A DNA stretch of 64,000 nucleotides from Rhizophlyctis rosea (GCA_027596075.1 JADGJC010000121.1:47968-111967), one strand, 5' to 3'. Counted from the first letter of the stretch, positions 24,201 to 37,206 are shown. Made by a program: numbers and translations. The notes: a model not told the origin generated them from the sequence alone.

Positions 24201-27200
24201 ATCAACCCCTCCACAAACTGTGTAGGCGTGACGATATGCGTGGAACCTATAACAAAGCATCAGTGGTCAATATCAATTCGGAACGTTCCATATCGTTTCA
24301 GCAGCACAACAAAACCCTCGAACCACCCTCTCCACCAAACCCATCCCAAAACCAACAACCAAAAACCAAAAATACTCACCAACAAAAACCTCCCTCCCCC
24401 CCCTCCTCCCCTCCTCGACCACACTCCTAACCTCCGGAACCGTAACCCCATCCACAAAAAACACAATAACCCTACACCCAGCAGCCCTCAAATCCTTCTC
24501 CTTCTCCATCCCCGCAACAACCGGTTTCCTCTTCCCCCACGTCGGGCGAAACTCTGTCGAAAACTTATACACCTGTCCCGGGCCCCCCTTTTTGGACGTT
24601 TCAACGGTGGAAGAGGAGTGTGTGGGTTCTGCTGTTGGTGGTGGAAGGAGGTGCGGGAAGAGGGTTGGTGAGAGGGTGGAGGTTATTATGTCCTGTTGTG
24701 ATGAGATGGTGCGAGTTAGAATGAGTGAGTGGATCATCCACTTTTTGACCACCGAATTTTCATGAACGTCAAATTCCCGAACAACCCAAACTCAACAATT
24801 ACACACCTTGACAACACTCCCAACAACCGGTCTAAACCGATTTAAATCATACTCCTCCCCCTCCTTCCCCTCCTCCCCCCCGTCCTTCCCCACAACCTCC
24901 CCCTCATTCCTCTTCTTCTTCTCCTTCTTCCCCTTCTTCTTATCCTCCTTCTTCCTCCCAAAATCCGAATACCTCCACCTCTCGCTTCCTTCCTTGAGCT
25001 CCAACCCCGCCCCTTCACCCGCGGGCCCCAAAACAACTTTCAACCCGCGTAGAAGGACGTCGACTTCTTCTGATAGACGCGCGACTTCGGCGAAGGGTGC
25101 GATGTTGGAGGAGGGGAGTTGGGCGTGGTAGGTTAGGAGGAGGCGGAGTTTGTCGGAGACGCTGTTTTGGTGTATTGAGAGGATGGAGGGATGAGAGGGG
25201 TAAGTCGATGAAGACAAATCAAACACGTATCATTCAGGAGAAGAAAAACAAAGCAAATGATTTTCTGGCCGAAGCAAAAACCGAAACCAGAAAGTGACCC
25301 AATGCAAATGTTACTTACGATATATTCGCATCCTCCAAAATCCCCGCCATATCCGCCTCCACCTTCTTGGCATCAAACTTCTCATGATCCGGCCCCTCGC
25401 CCGTCGCCAGCACCTAGAATGACACAGGTTCTTGATTAGATTCACATCACCCACAAATCACCCCACCGAATCAACAACAATAACGAACGATGACATTCCC
25501 ACACAAAGCCAACCAAAAAAGGAAAATCCATCAAACAAAACTCACCTGCTCAACCCCCCCAACCCCCGCCAACCCCCTCTGCTTAAAACTCGTGTTAACC
25601 TCATCATACAAATTCACATGCAAACTAATTTTCTCCATCTTCGCTTTCGCCGCGGGGATATTCGTCAACTGCTTTTTCAATTCTTGAATCGCCGCAATGC
25701 CCTGTTCGTCTGACCATCCCTTTAGTGCAGGATTCTCAGCAACTAGAAGGGAAAGAGCTTCCCGGATTTTGAGGGAGGCGTCGGCGAGGAAGAGGTGGCG
25801 GATTTCCATCTATCGTGGGTGTTGGTGAGTGAGAAGAGGAGAGAGATTGAAACAATCAAGATGGAACTTACGAATAATGAATCAGTCTCGTCCAACACCG
25901 CCGTATTGTTTTCCTCCTCCGATCCGTTACTCAGCCTGTATCCATCGAAAAGAAAATTGAAATTAGGAATTGATTAGCAATCATCACTCAACATCATCCC
26001 AAGAACGCCCGCAAATCACACCGTCAAACACCCGCAGACATCCAACTCCACTCCCAAATCCCTACCCTACCCCCGACCCCACACCCACACCCACAACCCA
26101 CCCCCCCTTCCCAAAAAAGAAAAAAAAACACTCACGTAACCTTCCCCCCCTCCTCCACCCCCACCAAATCCCAAACCGCACTCTGATACGTCAAAGTATG
26201 CACCGCCGCAACACAAACATCCAACGTCCGATCCACAACAACCAACTGCGTCTCATCATACTTCTTTCCCCCCGCTCCGCCCTCCCCCTCACCCGCCGTA
26301 GAAGCGTACGGCCAGTCGGGGTCAATCTCCTTATACCGGTCGATGGAGCGTTGTAAAGCGTGGGCGAAGCGGCAGGAGAGGGATGAGCGGGTTTGGAGGG
26401 GGTCGAAATAGCGGATGTGGGGGACGTCGGAGAGGGTGGAGAAGATTGATATCATCTGGTGGGGTTTTGAGATGAGGTTTTAGTGAGTGCGGAAGGCTGT
26501 TTTGCAATGTCTCTCTTGGGAGGGGAAATATGACTCACTTGGTCGGCTATACCGTCCAGTTCGACATCTAGGTGTTGTAATGTTGGGGCGCGTTGCAGTG
26601 TCATGGGTGCATATTGTGCGTCTTTTAGTTGGAAGACCTGAGATTCGAATGCTGTTTTGGACATGGTGAGTTGGGACTCGCGCATACGTCACCCTACAAG
26701 CAAAGAGCTTTCCCAGATAAGTTCAAACGTACGTGTAAAATCAATATTCAGTTCTTTGAGTGCACGGATATATGAGCTTGCTGGTGACGCTTTTAGGCGG
26801 TCGAAGAGGGGATCTGGTAATGCTGTGATGTTGAATTGATGTGTCAGTCCAAGCTTCACAAACAATTACATAATCCTGCGCAATCGCAATCAAACGACCA
26901 AAAACCAAGCAACTCCCTTCACCACCATCACACGCGCAACCATCAAGTCAGAAGCCCACAACGTACATCGAGCCAACCACTCAACAATCTCCACTTCAGT
27001 CACAACTCTAACAAACAACACCTTACCCAACCCAACTCCGAAGCCCAACTTTGGCCCCTCCCCCCTCGCACCCATGCACACGTCAACTCACCAGCTATAC
27101 AGAAAATATGCGCAGCAGCATACATGACGCCGGACTTGTTGGCACTATTTTTCCCCGCACCAGGGACCCTTCCGGAAAAGTCCTTGATGAGAGCGTCTAT

Positions 27201-27786
27201 TGCTTCGCGTGTTGGCGTGATGAGGTATAGTGCTTCTTTGTCAGGGTATGGTTGGCGAGTTCTCTGGATGTCTTCTACGACTGTTTGTGATGACAAGCGG
27301 GAAGCGTGAGTTGTGTGAATGGTTGCGGGTAGGCAGTCATTCTAAGGGCGCAATCCAATCTTCCAATGGTCCTTCCACGCCAACCGAACCCAACCTTCCC
27401 TTCAATTTGAGCATCCATCCAACCATCAGTTTGATGCCCTCATCGCTCCCATCACACTTCAACCTTGACACGCACTTCGTGCCAGTGCATGGCTTTACTT
27501 GCAGTCCGTCCGACCCCGAATAAGGATTGACGCGTTTCGCGCAGGCACATCGCCCGCCTGCCCGCTCCCTTCCCTTTCCTCCCCTTTTTCTCAATCAGCT
27601 CCGCGACAAGCTGCGACACATACACATGATGTTGGCCTCTGTCATTTCGTTCAATTCGCAGGTGGACTGGAGCAAGAGCAAAGACCTCTGATCTACTACT
27701 AGGATCTTCCATTTCCCAGCCTGCACTGCACGAATAGTATCCACGAGGATACGATTCTTCACGAGTTGCTTTAGTGATATTGGCAT
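21241..27786 (-). CDS. SEC1: Sec1/Munc18-family protein with giant proline-rich tail
   Basis: SM proteins clasp syntaxin/SNARE bundles to drive vesicle fusion; this one resembles exocytic Sec1. Exons: 27624-27786, 27092-27280, 26733-26822, 26539-26651, 26136-26455, 25872-25935, 25546-25809, 25319-25413, 24807-25161, 24380-24692 and 21241-24246. SM hallmarks run in order: SLKQLVKNRILVDTIRAVQ, GKWKILVVD, RQPYPDKEALYLITPTR, AAHIF, IRALKELNIDFTPFESQVF, VPHIRYFD, LVVVDRTLDV, HLFLADASLKIREALSLLV, DKLRLLLTYHAQLP, and the C-terminal VIVFFVDGVTVPEVRSVVEE and STHIVTPTQFVEGLMEL (about residue 670). Known Sec1 proteins end near there. Here the last exon continues for about 1,000 codons of Pro/Ala/Val, then Ser/Gly, then Gln/Tyr/Pro/His-rich sequence to TGA at 21241. 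An N-gap at 22614-22623 breaks the frame, so exact tail length is unknown. Confidence 0.9.
22519..22623. other. Assembly gap with flanking C-runs
   Basis: Ten Ns (22614-22623) preceded by about 90 bases that are almost pure C. The protein frame differs by one on the two sides. The C-rich edge does not look like normal coding sequence and is probably a sequencing or assembly artefact inside the SEC1 tail exon. Confidence 0.85.
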
Positions 27787-28793
27787 TTTTCCGGAGTTAG
27801 AGGGAGGTTATCGGTGCGGGAGGATAATAGTGCGAGAAGCCGGGTCTAAAGTGTGAGGTAGAGTAGGTTCTACAGGGGGGGAAAAAAGTAAGGTATGTGA
27901 GCGTGAGAAGGTGATTGCTAGTGTGTGAGGCACGCGGGGATACCGAGTCCCAGTCAATCAACAGGAGGGAAAGTACGCCGTATCGCACGAAGAACCAAGT
28001 ATATCCACGACAGTCCGAGAGAGAGAGTGTCAGTACCTTGTATGTTACAATGTGTGAGAGTGTTTTGTTACAAGCTTGCAGTGGGGGTCATTGCGACCAC
28101 GGTGTCAACAGGTCCGTTCCCAGGCAGGTTCCCAGGTTGTGCCAGTTGAAGAGAGAGACAGCACAGCCAGCAACAGCGGTGACAACCCAACCACGCACCA
28201 TCATCTCGGATGCAATCAATCACAGTGCAGTGCAAGTGTTGCCTGGAGGGTGGCGCTTCATGTAACACATCTCAACACAGTGAGTTATACAAGAGGGAAC
28301 ATTCTTAATTGCCTTATTGGGATTCAAGTTGTTGGCAATGTCATGTGACCACAATATGGAATGTGACATGTCTGAATTCAGTCTAATTAGACACCACCCC
28401 TGCAATTGCAATACTACCCCGTGGTGGCACGGTGGATTACCCATACCTACAAGCCACCACGCTTGAGACTTCCGACATGACACCGCGACACCGTCTGGGC
28501 CTCTTCCTGAATCCTGTTGCGTCACGTCCCCACTTTCACCTTCCCCCACCCACCCAACTGCCCCATTCCCCTTCTCCTCACTTCTCAGTACGGGTACGTG
28601 CAAGCCTTGCTAGGTATCGTCCTGCTCGTTCATTCTTGTTCTCGGAAACATCATACAAAAGTTACAGCCAAAGGCAACTTGAAGCCTGGCAAGAGCTAGC
28701 ATAAAATTTCCTGGGCGAAAGGTCATCACCAAGTTGCCACCCCACCACAAAACATTCTCACGCGCATAATTCACACTCCCCGCAATACATAAA
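27787..28793. other. Divergent promoter region (SEC1 / GABA transaminase)
   Basis: About 1 kb separating the starts of two head-to-head genes. CT-rich near the transaminase start. No gene or clear repeat seen. Confidence 0.55.
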
Positions 28794-31507
28794 ATGTTTC
28801 CACGGCCAACCACCCTCTCACTCTCCCGCGTCCTAGCGCGGAGCCCACTCCGTGCTGCCCGAACTTTCTCATACACACCCAAAGTGCTATCTACAACCAA
28901 CAACAACGACGACCCTTGCGCAGTCCTTTTTCCCAATGAACCGAAGCATCCCAATATCCGCACTCCTATTCCCGGGCCAAACCACAAAGCAATATTGAAG
29001 GATCTGGACAAATATCAGGACCCACGCGGTGTCGTCCTCGTTCAGGACTTGGAAAAGAGCCTGGGAAATTACTTTGTGGACGCGGACGGGAACGTCCTTT
29101 TGGATACTTATTCCCATGTGAGTGGTGATTGCGGATGTTAAGGTTTTAGGGGAGCGATGGGGTGGTGGGAGGGGTGGGAGAGGTGGGAGGGGAGGGAGAG
29201 GTGGGAGAGGTGGGAGGGGTGGGCGAGGTGGGAGGGGTGGGCGAGGGGGGTGGGTTTGGTGTTGTTTTGGGGGTGGTTGGGGGTTGGGGGGGGGTGGTGG
29301 TTGGGGTGGGGTTGGTGGGTGGGGGTGGTCGAGGTGGGAGGAGATGCATTGTGAAATCATGAGAGAAAATGGTGTGATGGGATCGGCGGAAGCGGCGCAG
29401 TTCACAAAATGGAATGGAATTGATTTGTTAGTAAACAAACATTCTAGCGAGGTTGAGGCCGGTGGGGTGTCGATGAAGCGAGAGCGGAGGTTGAAAGGAA
29501 TGGAAAGGGCGGACGTTGAGCTCTGTCTCGAGTTTTAGCTCTTGTGAACGGGGTTGAGATGTTCGGTTGTTGAGACTTGGTGGTGCGACCTGCTTCGGCG
29601 AACCTACGCCAGTAGCCAACTTCTTATGGAATTATCCACTCGGATGTTCTTTTACTGACAGCAATTCAAATACAGATCTCATCGATCGCAGTAGGGTACA
29701 ACAATCCCATACTCCTTGAAGCTGCCAAGAGCGATGAGTGGGCCCGTGCCGCTATCAATAGGCCGGCGCTTGGCGTAAGTATCTGTTCTCTTCCTCGTTG
29801 CGGGTACAGGCTATCTGCAGTATTGCTGGCGGATCATGAGTGGGGTGTGCGTTTGGGGTAAAGCAACATACCGATGATCTCACACACCCTCCTCACAGAT
29901 GTTCCCCCCAACAACCTGGCCCGAAACCCTCCGCACCTCCTTCATGTCCTGCGCACCCCCGGGCCTAAACCAAGTCTTCACCGCCCACGACGGCGCTGGC
30001 GCCAACGAGTCAGCTTTCCGTGCCGCCTTCTTTTATCAAGCTCAAAAACGCCGTCGTGAGGAAGGACACCCAGAGTTCTCAGAAGAAGAGTTGAGGAGTT
30101 GTCTGGTGAATCAGGAACCGGGAAGTCCGAAGATGAGCATTCTGAGCTTTGGAAGGGCTTTCCATGGACGGACGTTGGGGAGCTTGAGTGCTACGAGAAG
30201 TAAATGGGTGCACAAGTTGGATTTGCCGAGTTTTGATTGGCCTGTGGCGCCCTTCCCGGAGCTCAGTGAGTGTTTTTGTTGCGAATTCTCTTGCTCCCTC
30301 GGTTTGGTATGGGTTTGTTGTCCCTCCTGGTGCTCGTCAGGATTTACATACGGGCAATGTCCATCGGCTCGTGAACAAATATTTGTTTCTTTCCAAAATC
30401 ACAACTAACAGTTTCCCCTCCAAATTCCTTCCACCATCAGAATATCCCCTCTCCTCCTTCGCCTCCGAAAACGCCTCCGCTGAAGCCAACTCCCTCGCCG
30501 AAGTCGAGCGCCTAATCCACGTCTGGAAAATCGAGAAACACAACCCCGTTGCCGCGGTGATTGTGGAGCCCATCCAGGGCGAGGGCGGGGATAATCACGC
30601 TAGTGTGGATTTCTTCAGGAAGTTGAGGGCGCTGACTAAGAAGGAGGGAGTGCTGTTGATTGTGGATGAGGTGCAGACGGGTGTGGGTGCTACGGGGAAG
30701 TTTTGGGTGAGTTTGTCTCGCAGGGAAGCGGGGGAGAGATGCGAGTTTGGTGTAGGAGGGGGTGATCCAGTAGAGGGATTTGAACGAGTTATCATGACTG
30801 ATGAAATTTGTTCTCCCCTATTTACTTCTCGCATCAATCTCCTGTTGCATACAATAGGCCCACGAGTACTGGGAACTGGACACCCCGCCGGACATGGTGA
30901 CATTCTCGAAAAAGATGCAAGCGGCCGGTTTCTATCATAATATCGAGATGAGGCCCACACATCCCTACAGGAACTTCAACACTTGGCTGGGTGGTAAGTT
31001 TCTCTCTTGCAGGTTTTTCTCCCTTTTTCGAAAGGATAGGGGTGTTTCTGACGGGAGGGAGTTCCAACTCGTTTGAACCCTGCTTCTTTTTTGCTGACCT
31101 TGCTGACAAAAAACGCACATCATCTTCCAACTGACAACTTCTTTTTTCCCCTTCTCGCAGACCCAATCCGCGCCTACCAAGCCCACCACATCATCTCCCA
31201 AATCCACCAATACAACCTCCTCCCCTATGTCCTCTCCACCGGCACCCACTTCACATCCGAATTAACCCGTCTCTCCGAATCCTTCCCGCACCTCGTCACT
31301 AACGTCCGCGGACAGGGCACACATATTGCGTTCGACGCGCCAGATACCAAGACGAGGGATGCGATATGTAAAGGGATGCAGGATGTTGGTGTTGTTGTTG
31401 GGAGTAGTGGGGTTAGGAGTGTGAGGTTTAGGCCTATGTTGGTGTTTGGGAGGGGGCATGTTGAGGTTGTTGTTGCGGGGTTGGAGAGGGTTTTGAAGGG
31501 GTTGTAG
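28794..31507 (+). CDS. UGA1: 4-aminobutyrate (GABA) aminotransferase, mitochondrial
   Basis: Transfers the amino group of GABA to 2-oxoglutarate, giving succinate semialdehyde and glutamate (GABA shunt), with PLP. Six exons (28794-29117, 29676-29774, 29899-30265, 30441-30706, 30858-30993, 31161-31507) give 512 residues. The N-terminus ([20 protein letters not shown]) is Arg/Ser-rich without acids, a likely mitochondrial presequence. Family motifs: [72 protein letters not shown], the PLP-ring Asp in [18 protein letters not shown], the Schiff-base Lys in [25 protein letters not shown] and [12 protein letters not shown]. Length is normal. Intron 1 is unusually long (558 bp) and holds a G-rich minisatellite. 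All expected catalytic residues are present. Confidence 0.95.
29155..29340. repeat. G-rich minisatellite in transaminase intron 1
   Basis: Imperfect short repeats of the type GGTGGGAGAGGTGGGAGG and GGTGGGCGAG, almost free of C on the plus strand, giving way to GGGGGTTGGGG-type sequence. Many runs of 3-5 G at short spacing could form G-quadruplexes in the pre-mRNA. Several reading frames stay open through it but are only repeat artefacts. Confidence 0.85.
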
Positions 31508-32279
31508 GGGGGTGGGTTTTTGGAGGTGGTTACGGAGAAGATGGGCTTTGTATATATCTTTGATGTCCGATCAGTGAATACCATTTGTGTGTTTGTTTGC
31601 TTCTCCGTGTCACTGCTTCATACTGCCGATTGTGCTCTTTCCTGGATGCTGATGGCAATTGCTACTCCTTGAATTCGAGGGCCAAGGACTATGCGACAAT
31701 GTAGGTGCTCTGCCAGCTTGCTGAGATCATCATGACAACTTGCCATTCTTGATAATTGAAAATGAACAGATGTCCATTGCGTTGAAGCAACGACGGCGTT
31801 TGTTGATGTCGTCACGCCTTCTTTTACGCGTCATTTTACGGAATTCCGCGTCTGGATAAGGGGGAGTCTTCATTTTGGAAGGAAGAGAGACTCAGTTCCC
31901 TGTTGGTGCGGGGTCATGACAATACCGGTAGATGCTAACAATAGCAGCAGGTGCGGAACAGGCGGGAAACGATTACATCAGCGGCCGCACGTGATCTCAT
32001 CAGTGATTACATCAATCATCGGACGGATGGACGGATGGACTGTTGTTTCAACTTCGTTGTTTGGCTGCTCCCAGAGACTTGCAGGCTTGCAGACTCGCAA
32101 AGGGGTCCAGCCTGCTTTCCCACGCTCTCTACAAATCAATTGGTGGATCGTCGCGCCTTGTTGCTACTGCAGTCTCCGTAAGCAGCGACAGCATCACATA
32201 GTACACACAGCATTACATATACCCCTGAATAGGTGTCACTTGCAGGGCTCTGCTGCTTTCACACCGTTTCATACCTGAA
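31508..32279. other. Intergenic, upstream of zinc-finger/WD40 gene
   Basis: Same-strand spacer of about 770 bp. Small GGATGGAC repeats lie near 32028-32040. No gene seen. Confidence 0.5.
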
Positions 32280-35200
32280 ATGTCTTCAACCTGGACCACG
32301 GTCTCCCCACGAACAACGGGGGCAAGTCCTGTTGGAGGTCACCCTGTCCTCTTCGTACGCGCACCGTCAGGCGCGGAACCTAAAAGGCTCAAACCTCACA
32401 CCTTTCAGGGCCACGCTATCACGCTTCCTCCAAAACGTCCGAGGGCCTCTGACTCGACCTCCCCGTCCCCGCCAAAACGACTGAAACCTACAGCCTCTAC
32501 ATTCTCACAAAAGGCCACCTCCTCTCGCCCGTCCATAAGACTAGCACCCACCACACGCTCACCAAACGCCGACGTTCTATGGGCAGAAGATGTCTCTTTG
32601 AGTTCAGCAGGATCCTCCTCTGACGAAGATCTCCGTCCTATACCCCGTGAAGGCACGCACTGGAACAGCTTACCCGTCCCGCAACCTGTGCTGATTCCGA
32701 CGTATTTGCCAGACGGGTGGTGGATATGTGTATCGTGCGCCCATAAAAACTATGACATTCTGAGCTGTTTTCGGTGTGGCGTCGAAAAGGGGGGCAGGAG
32801 CGCGGGAGGCGCGAGCGTTGATTGTATAGCGAGCAACGGCGCGATTGAATGGGTGGGATCAGACGATGATCAGGGTAGTAGCAATGCGGGCGGGGCCAAG
32901 TCTGGTGGGAGCAACAAAAGCATTGCGCCGAAATCGGGAGGCAATGGATCGCCGGCACGATCAAAGTCCATCCCGTCAGTCAAACCCGCCGCATCGCATC
33001 CCTCCACCCACAAAAGAACATCCCACCGCTGTCCTACATGCAACGAGAGGTGCGCGACAAAGGCTGGCCTGCTAAGTCACCTTCGGAAACACGAATCGCA
33101 AGCCCGTCCCAGCACTCCCACCTGTCAAATCTGCCGTCGAACCTTCGACAACGAAACTGAGTTACGCACTCACGCGGAAACTCATCAGGCTCGAAGCTCA
33201 CCATCTATCAAAGTGGCAGCGTCTGCGCCAGCACCATCATCATCTACACCATCCCGCCCCACATCCGCCTCCGTATCGTCGCCTAGCCATCTCAAGACTC
33301 CTGGCCGCACATCGGCCCTCCGTCAAACAAGCCTCTTGGGCTTCCTCAAGTCTCCTGATGGGACATCTTCATCCAGTGGAGGGAGTGCCAAACGGGATAT
33401 GGGGCATGATGGGAAGACGGTGGGAAGCAGTCAACGAGGACGGAAGGTGAAGGAGGAAGCGGAACGGACTAGCGTCTCTAAACCTCTCGCGACGGATGAC
33501 AGAGTTGTTAGAAGAGAAGTCATTGACTTAACGATAGAGAGTCCCAAACCCCTGCACCGTTCCTCCCCTCGTGTCGATCTTGCTGCGCCGTCTACCTCTT
33601 CGTCGCCGCAAATTCCAGCGAGAAAGTCCGGCTCGTCAACAAGCAAACGTCCCATTGCTGTCAAAGGAGATTTTGGAATAGGTGACATGATACAGCCGGA
33701 GGAGGACACACGCAGTCCGTTGGCGCAGCTGGCGGAGTTTGAGAGTTTAGAGAGAGATTTGTTCGGATCGGAGGTGCGGGAAGGGATGAGTCCTCGGAGT
33801 CGTGGTGGGAGTGGAAGTCGACTCCAAAGCAAAGATTGGAGTAGTCCGACTGGAGCAGCCTCAAATCGGCCGGATTCTGCGAAGGGGGGGGATGAGGAGG
33901 GAAACACCATGATGGGCGAAGAAACTTCAAGAGGTCGGACACGAAGGGGAGGATTTGATTTTACCAAGCATAGAGGTCCTGATCGGGAAAGGGGGGTAGG
34001 CGGATCGCCTTCAGATGATGAGAAGATGGCATCGGGGTCGTCGCCGTCCACGGTGACAACAGTCATCAGAAAGGAGGCCGTGCAAGAGATAACCACGGTT
34101 GAGACCAGTACAGAAGAAAGTTGGGAAAAACGGGTGTTCAGGAATACTAGTGCGCGGAGGAAGGAGGTTGTTGAGACATGGAAGGGTTTGGCGGTCATTG
34201 GGAAGAGAAATCATGGGTTTGGTGGCGGAGGGGCGGGAAGAACCAAAATGGGGGCGAAGAAGGAGAGTGGAAGGATGCGGAGGGGTGAGAGTGCAAGTGC
34301 GAGTCCTTCCAGGGTGAGGAAGAGTCCCGTGTCAGGGAGAGGAGGGCGACAAAACGAGGCGGTGGCCACGAGGGCTTTACGGAAGGGAAAAGAGAGTGGG
34401 AATTGGCAGGTGCGGGCAAGGACGCAACAGGTTGCGGAGATGGATGCAGACGATGAGGAAGGGTCGACGAGTGAGGAGGAGGTAAGATATTGCTCGAACT
34501 TGGACGCTTTGAGCAAGGTGTGCCGTTCCTGATTCTTTGCAATGACTGACACGATCACTCCTCCTCTAGATAGATCCCCTCTTCGCCCACTTTGAAGACC
34601 ATTGGCAGCGCCGCCGTCTCAATACCGCTCTCCCACCGGGCTTAAACCCTTCTCTTGCAATCAGCTCCTTCCTTGACGGCTTCCCCATGCACGTTGACTC
34701 ACTCCCCCTCCTCGAACAACCCCAATCATCCACTGGCCTTTTCCAGGCTGCGAAGAAGACCTATTATGCGACCAACTTGATGCCGTACTTGACTAGTGGA
34801 AGTCATTTGAGTGATTTGAAGGAGGGGAAGGGGTTGGATGAGAGTGCGTGCGAGGAAATCAAAAAGGGTGGAGGGGGTGTGGTGGAGACGGCCGGGAAGG
34901 GGATTGGAGTTTTGGGTCCGAAACGGCCTATGGTGAGAGTGGTGGAGAGTTTGGAGATGAGGGGTGGGGGGAGGGGAGCTGCGGTGATGGATGTAAGTTT
35001 CCTTGATTTCCCGTCACTTTTTGATTACTCTGGTGTTCGAAGGATGCTCATCTCCTGCTTCCGTTTTTGCTCACTAACAACCCTTCACCCCAGACCCTCC
35101 ACGCACGCTTCACACACCGCTTTCAAAACGTCTACACCTACAAACGCGCCTCAGGCCACACCACCTCCCTAGCCTTCTCCTCCACCTCCACTTCCCTCCT

Positions 35201-37206
35201 CCTCGCCTCGTCCCACGTCAGCGACTCCTCCACCGCCTACACCCACAGCGGCAACGTCACCCTCTGCGACCTCGCCGGCCAAGGCTGGTCCGACGCCAAA
35301 AAGGGCGTCGTCCGCAACCTCCACGAAAAGAAATCCCAGTCAAACGAAGAAGGCGAGCAAGAACTCATTGAAGACGAGGACGTTGGAGCCCATTGGTTCT
35401 GGCAGGGTGATAGTCGGATTAATTCGAATGTTACGGATGTGGTGTTCTCGCCGTGTGATACGTACTTGTTTACGTGTTCTTCGCGGGATGCGGAGGTGAG
35501 GATGTGGAATTTGAGGGATGGGGGGAGTAAAGTTGATTTGAAGCGGCACGGTGGGGGGAAGAAGTTGGGGTTGAATCGGGTCGGGGTTTGTGAGGGGAGA
35601 GGTGTTGGGAAGTGTTTTGTGGCGGGGGCGGCGATTGATGGGTCGGTGCCGTTTTGGAAAGTTTGGTGGGATGAGGAGGAGGAGGAGGATGGAGAGTGGT
35701 TGTGGGAGCCGTTTGTCATGAAGGTTGGGTATGGGTGAGTGTCTGTTTTATTTGTCGTGTCTTTTTGGTGAAGGGGCTTCAATGCGTTTCGTGATGGAAC
35801 GATTGTATTTCATGAAACACACCACTGACTGATGCGCAACTTCGTAGGAAGAGCAATCAACATCGCGTCGCCACCGATCTAGTATTTTCATCTGGGCCCA
35901 GTGGCGGCGGAGGTGGAAATGCAAAACTGTTTGTTGGGTTTGAAAGAAAGTTTGGTGGGATGGAGGATGGCAAGGTAAGATGCACCGCCATTCTGTAAAG
36001 ATCGTTTGAAGTGGTTTTATTCTTGATAAAATGGAGAAGAATGAATGCCAATCATCCCTTCCTTACTAATCTCACTAGGTTCGACAATACGATCTGGAGA
36101 CCGAAACGCAAACACAGGAATGGAGCATGGACGAGAATGCCGTGGCGTGTTTGGCTATGTCGCCACGTGGTAAGTACGGGGAAGGCGATTATCCTTCCTT
36201 TTCCCATGTTTCTTTCGAACAGCTCATTTACTGAGACGTGCATTAGGCCAATACATCGCAGCGGGCGCGACGGGGAACGGGTCTCATACCGGATTACCGG
36301 ATGTGGACGACGAAGCGATGGGGGATGGGTTTTTCCGCGTGTTTGATTTGAGACAGAAGGGGAGCGTGATGAAGTTTTTGACGGGGCAGACGGATTGTAA
36401 TGTTGTTGGGTTCAGGTGAGTTGTGTTAGTGTTTGTGGTTTCCGGGGGGAGGGGGTTTGAGCGTGTGGAGTTTCGGGGTGCAGTTTTGCGACGTATGAAC
36501 GTAATTCATCTCGTTCTTACCCAAAATGTGACCGCTCCCAGTCCCTGCGAACGCTTCCTCTACGCCTGTGGCGACCCACTCAAGAACGGCCAAGTGCCCC
36601 CCGTCGTTGTCTTTGATTCGCGTTGGTGCAAAAGTATGGTCCCTTCATCATCCTCTTCCTCTTCCTCCGCGGGTATCCTGCACCGTCTGGAGCATAAACG
36701 TGCGTATTTTTCCACCCACTTTCATACAAAGTATAAAGACTCGGCTTTAATGGTAGTGTTTTTGTTGAATAGCAACGACAGCCGCACCACACCGTGACGG
36801 CGTGACGAGCGGGCATTGGATGAAGCGGTCGGGACTGTTGGTTACGGGCGGACATGATTGTTGTGTGAGGATTTGGGATGTGAGGAGGGGGGATCCGTTG
36901 GTGAAGGTTTTGGAGGGGCATGAGGCGCCGGTTAGTGCTATGAGGGTTTCGGAAGGTGGGTTTTTGGATTGTCGTTTGCAAATCCGGATTTTCATCTGGT
37001 GTCGTCTGGGGTCTTTTGTGGATTTTCTTCCAGGGCTGTTTGGTGAAGTTGTCATGGCAGTGCGAAATTATACTGATTTCTATTCATTTTCCTTGCTTGA
37101 TTTAGATGAGAGGTGGATTGGTGTTGGGACTACGACAGGGCAGATTAGTGTTTGGAGTGTTGAGGATGGGGTTGCGGAGGTTTTGGAGAGGGTTGGGGAG
37201 GGGTAA
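32280..37206 (+). CDS. Zinc-finger and WD40-repeat protein, possible CUL4-DDB1 receptor
   Basis: Nine exons (32280-34481, 34570-34992, 35094-35734, 35848-35974, 36079-36169, 36247-36415, 36542-36633, 36773-36955, 37106-37206) give about 1,342 residues. Domains: a basic Ser/Pro-rich N-terminus; a RanBP2-type zinc finger near residue 145-165 (WWICVSCAHKNYD...CFRCG); two C2H2 fingers near 245-300 (CPTCNERCATKAGLLSHLRK and CQICRRTFDNETELRTHAET); a PIP-box-like QTSLLGFL near 350; a long disordered acidic/basic region; then IDPLFAHFEDHWQRRRL and a WD40 propeller. Three blades end in WDxR-like boxes (RMWNLRD, RVFDLRQ, RIWDVRR), which in DCAF proteins contact DDB1. I infer a nuclear ubiquitin-ligase substrate receptor; a Raf1/DIM-9-like heterochromatin factor is an alternative. 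The acceptor of exon 8 could be 36773 or 36782, both in frame. Confidence 0.82.

Noticed and set aside
29122..29538. Gly-rich open frames in the minisatellite
   Set aside because: They exist because G-rich repeats lack stops; they lie in an intron of the transaminase gene.
33431..34198. 255-codon minus frame opposite the zinc-finger/WD40 gene
   Set aside because: No conserved motifs; the plus strand has recognisable zinc fingers and continuous exons.
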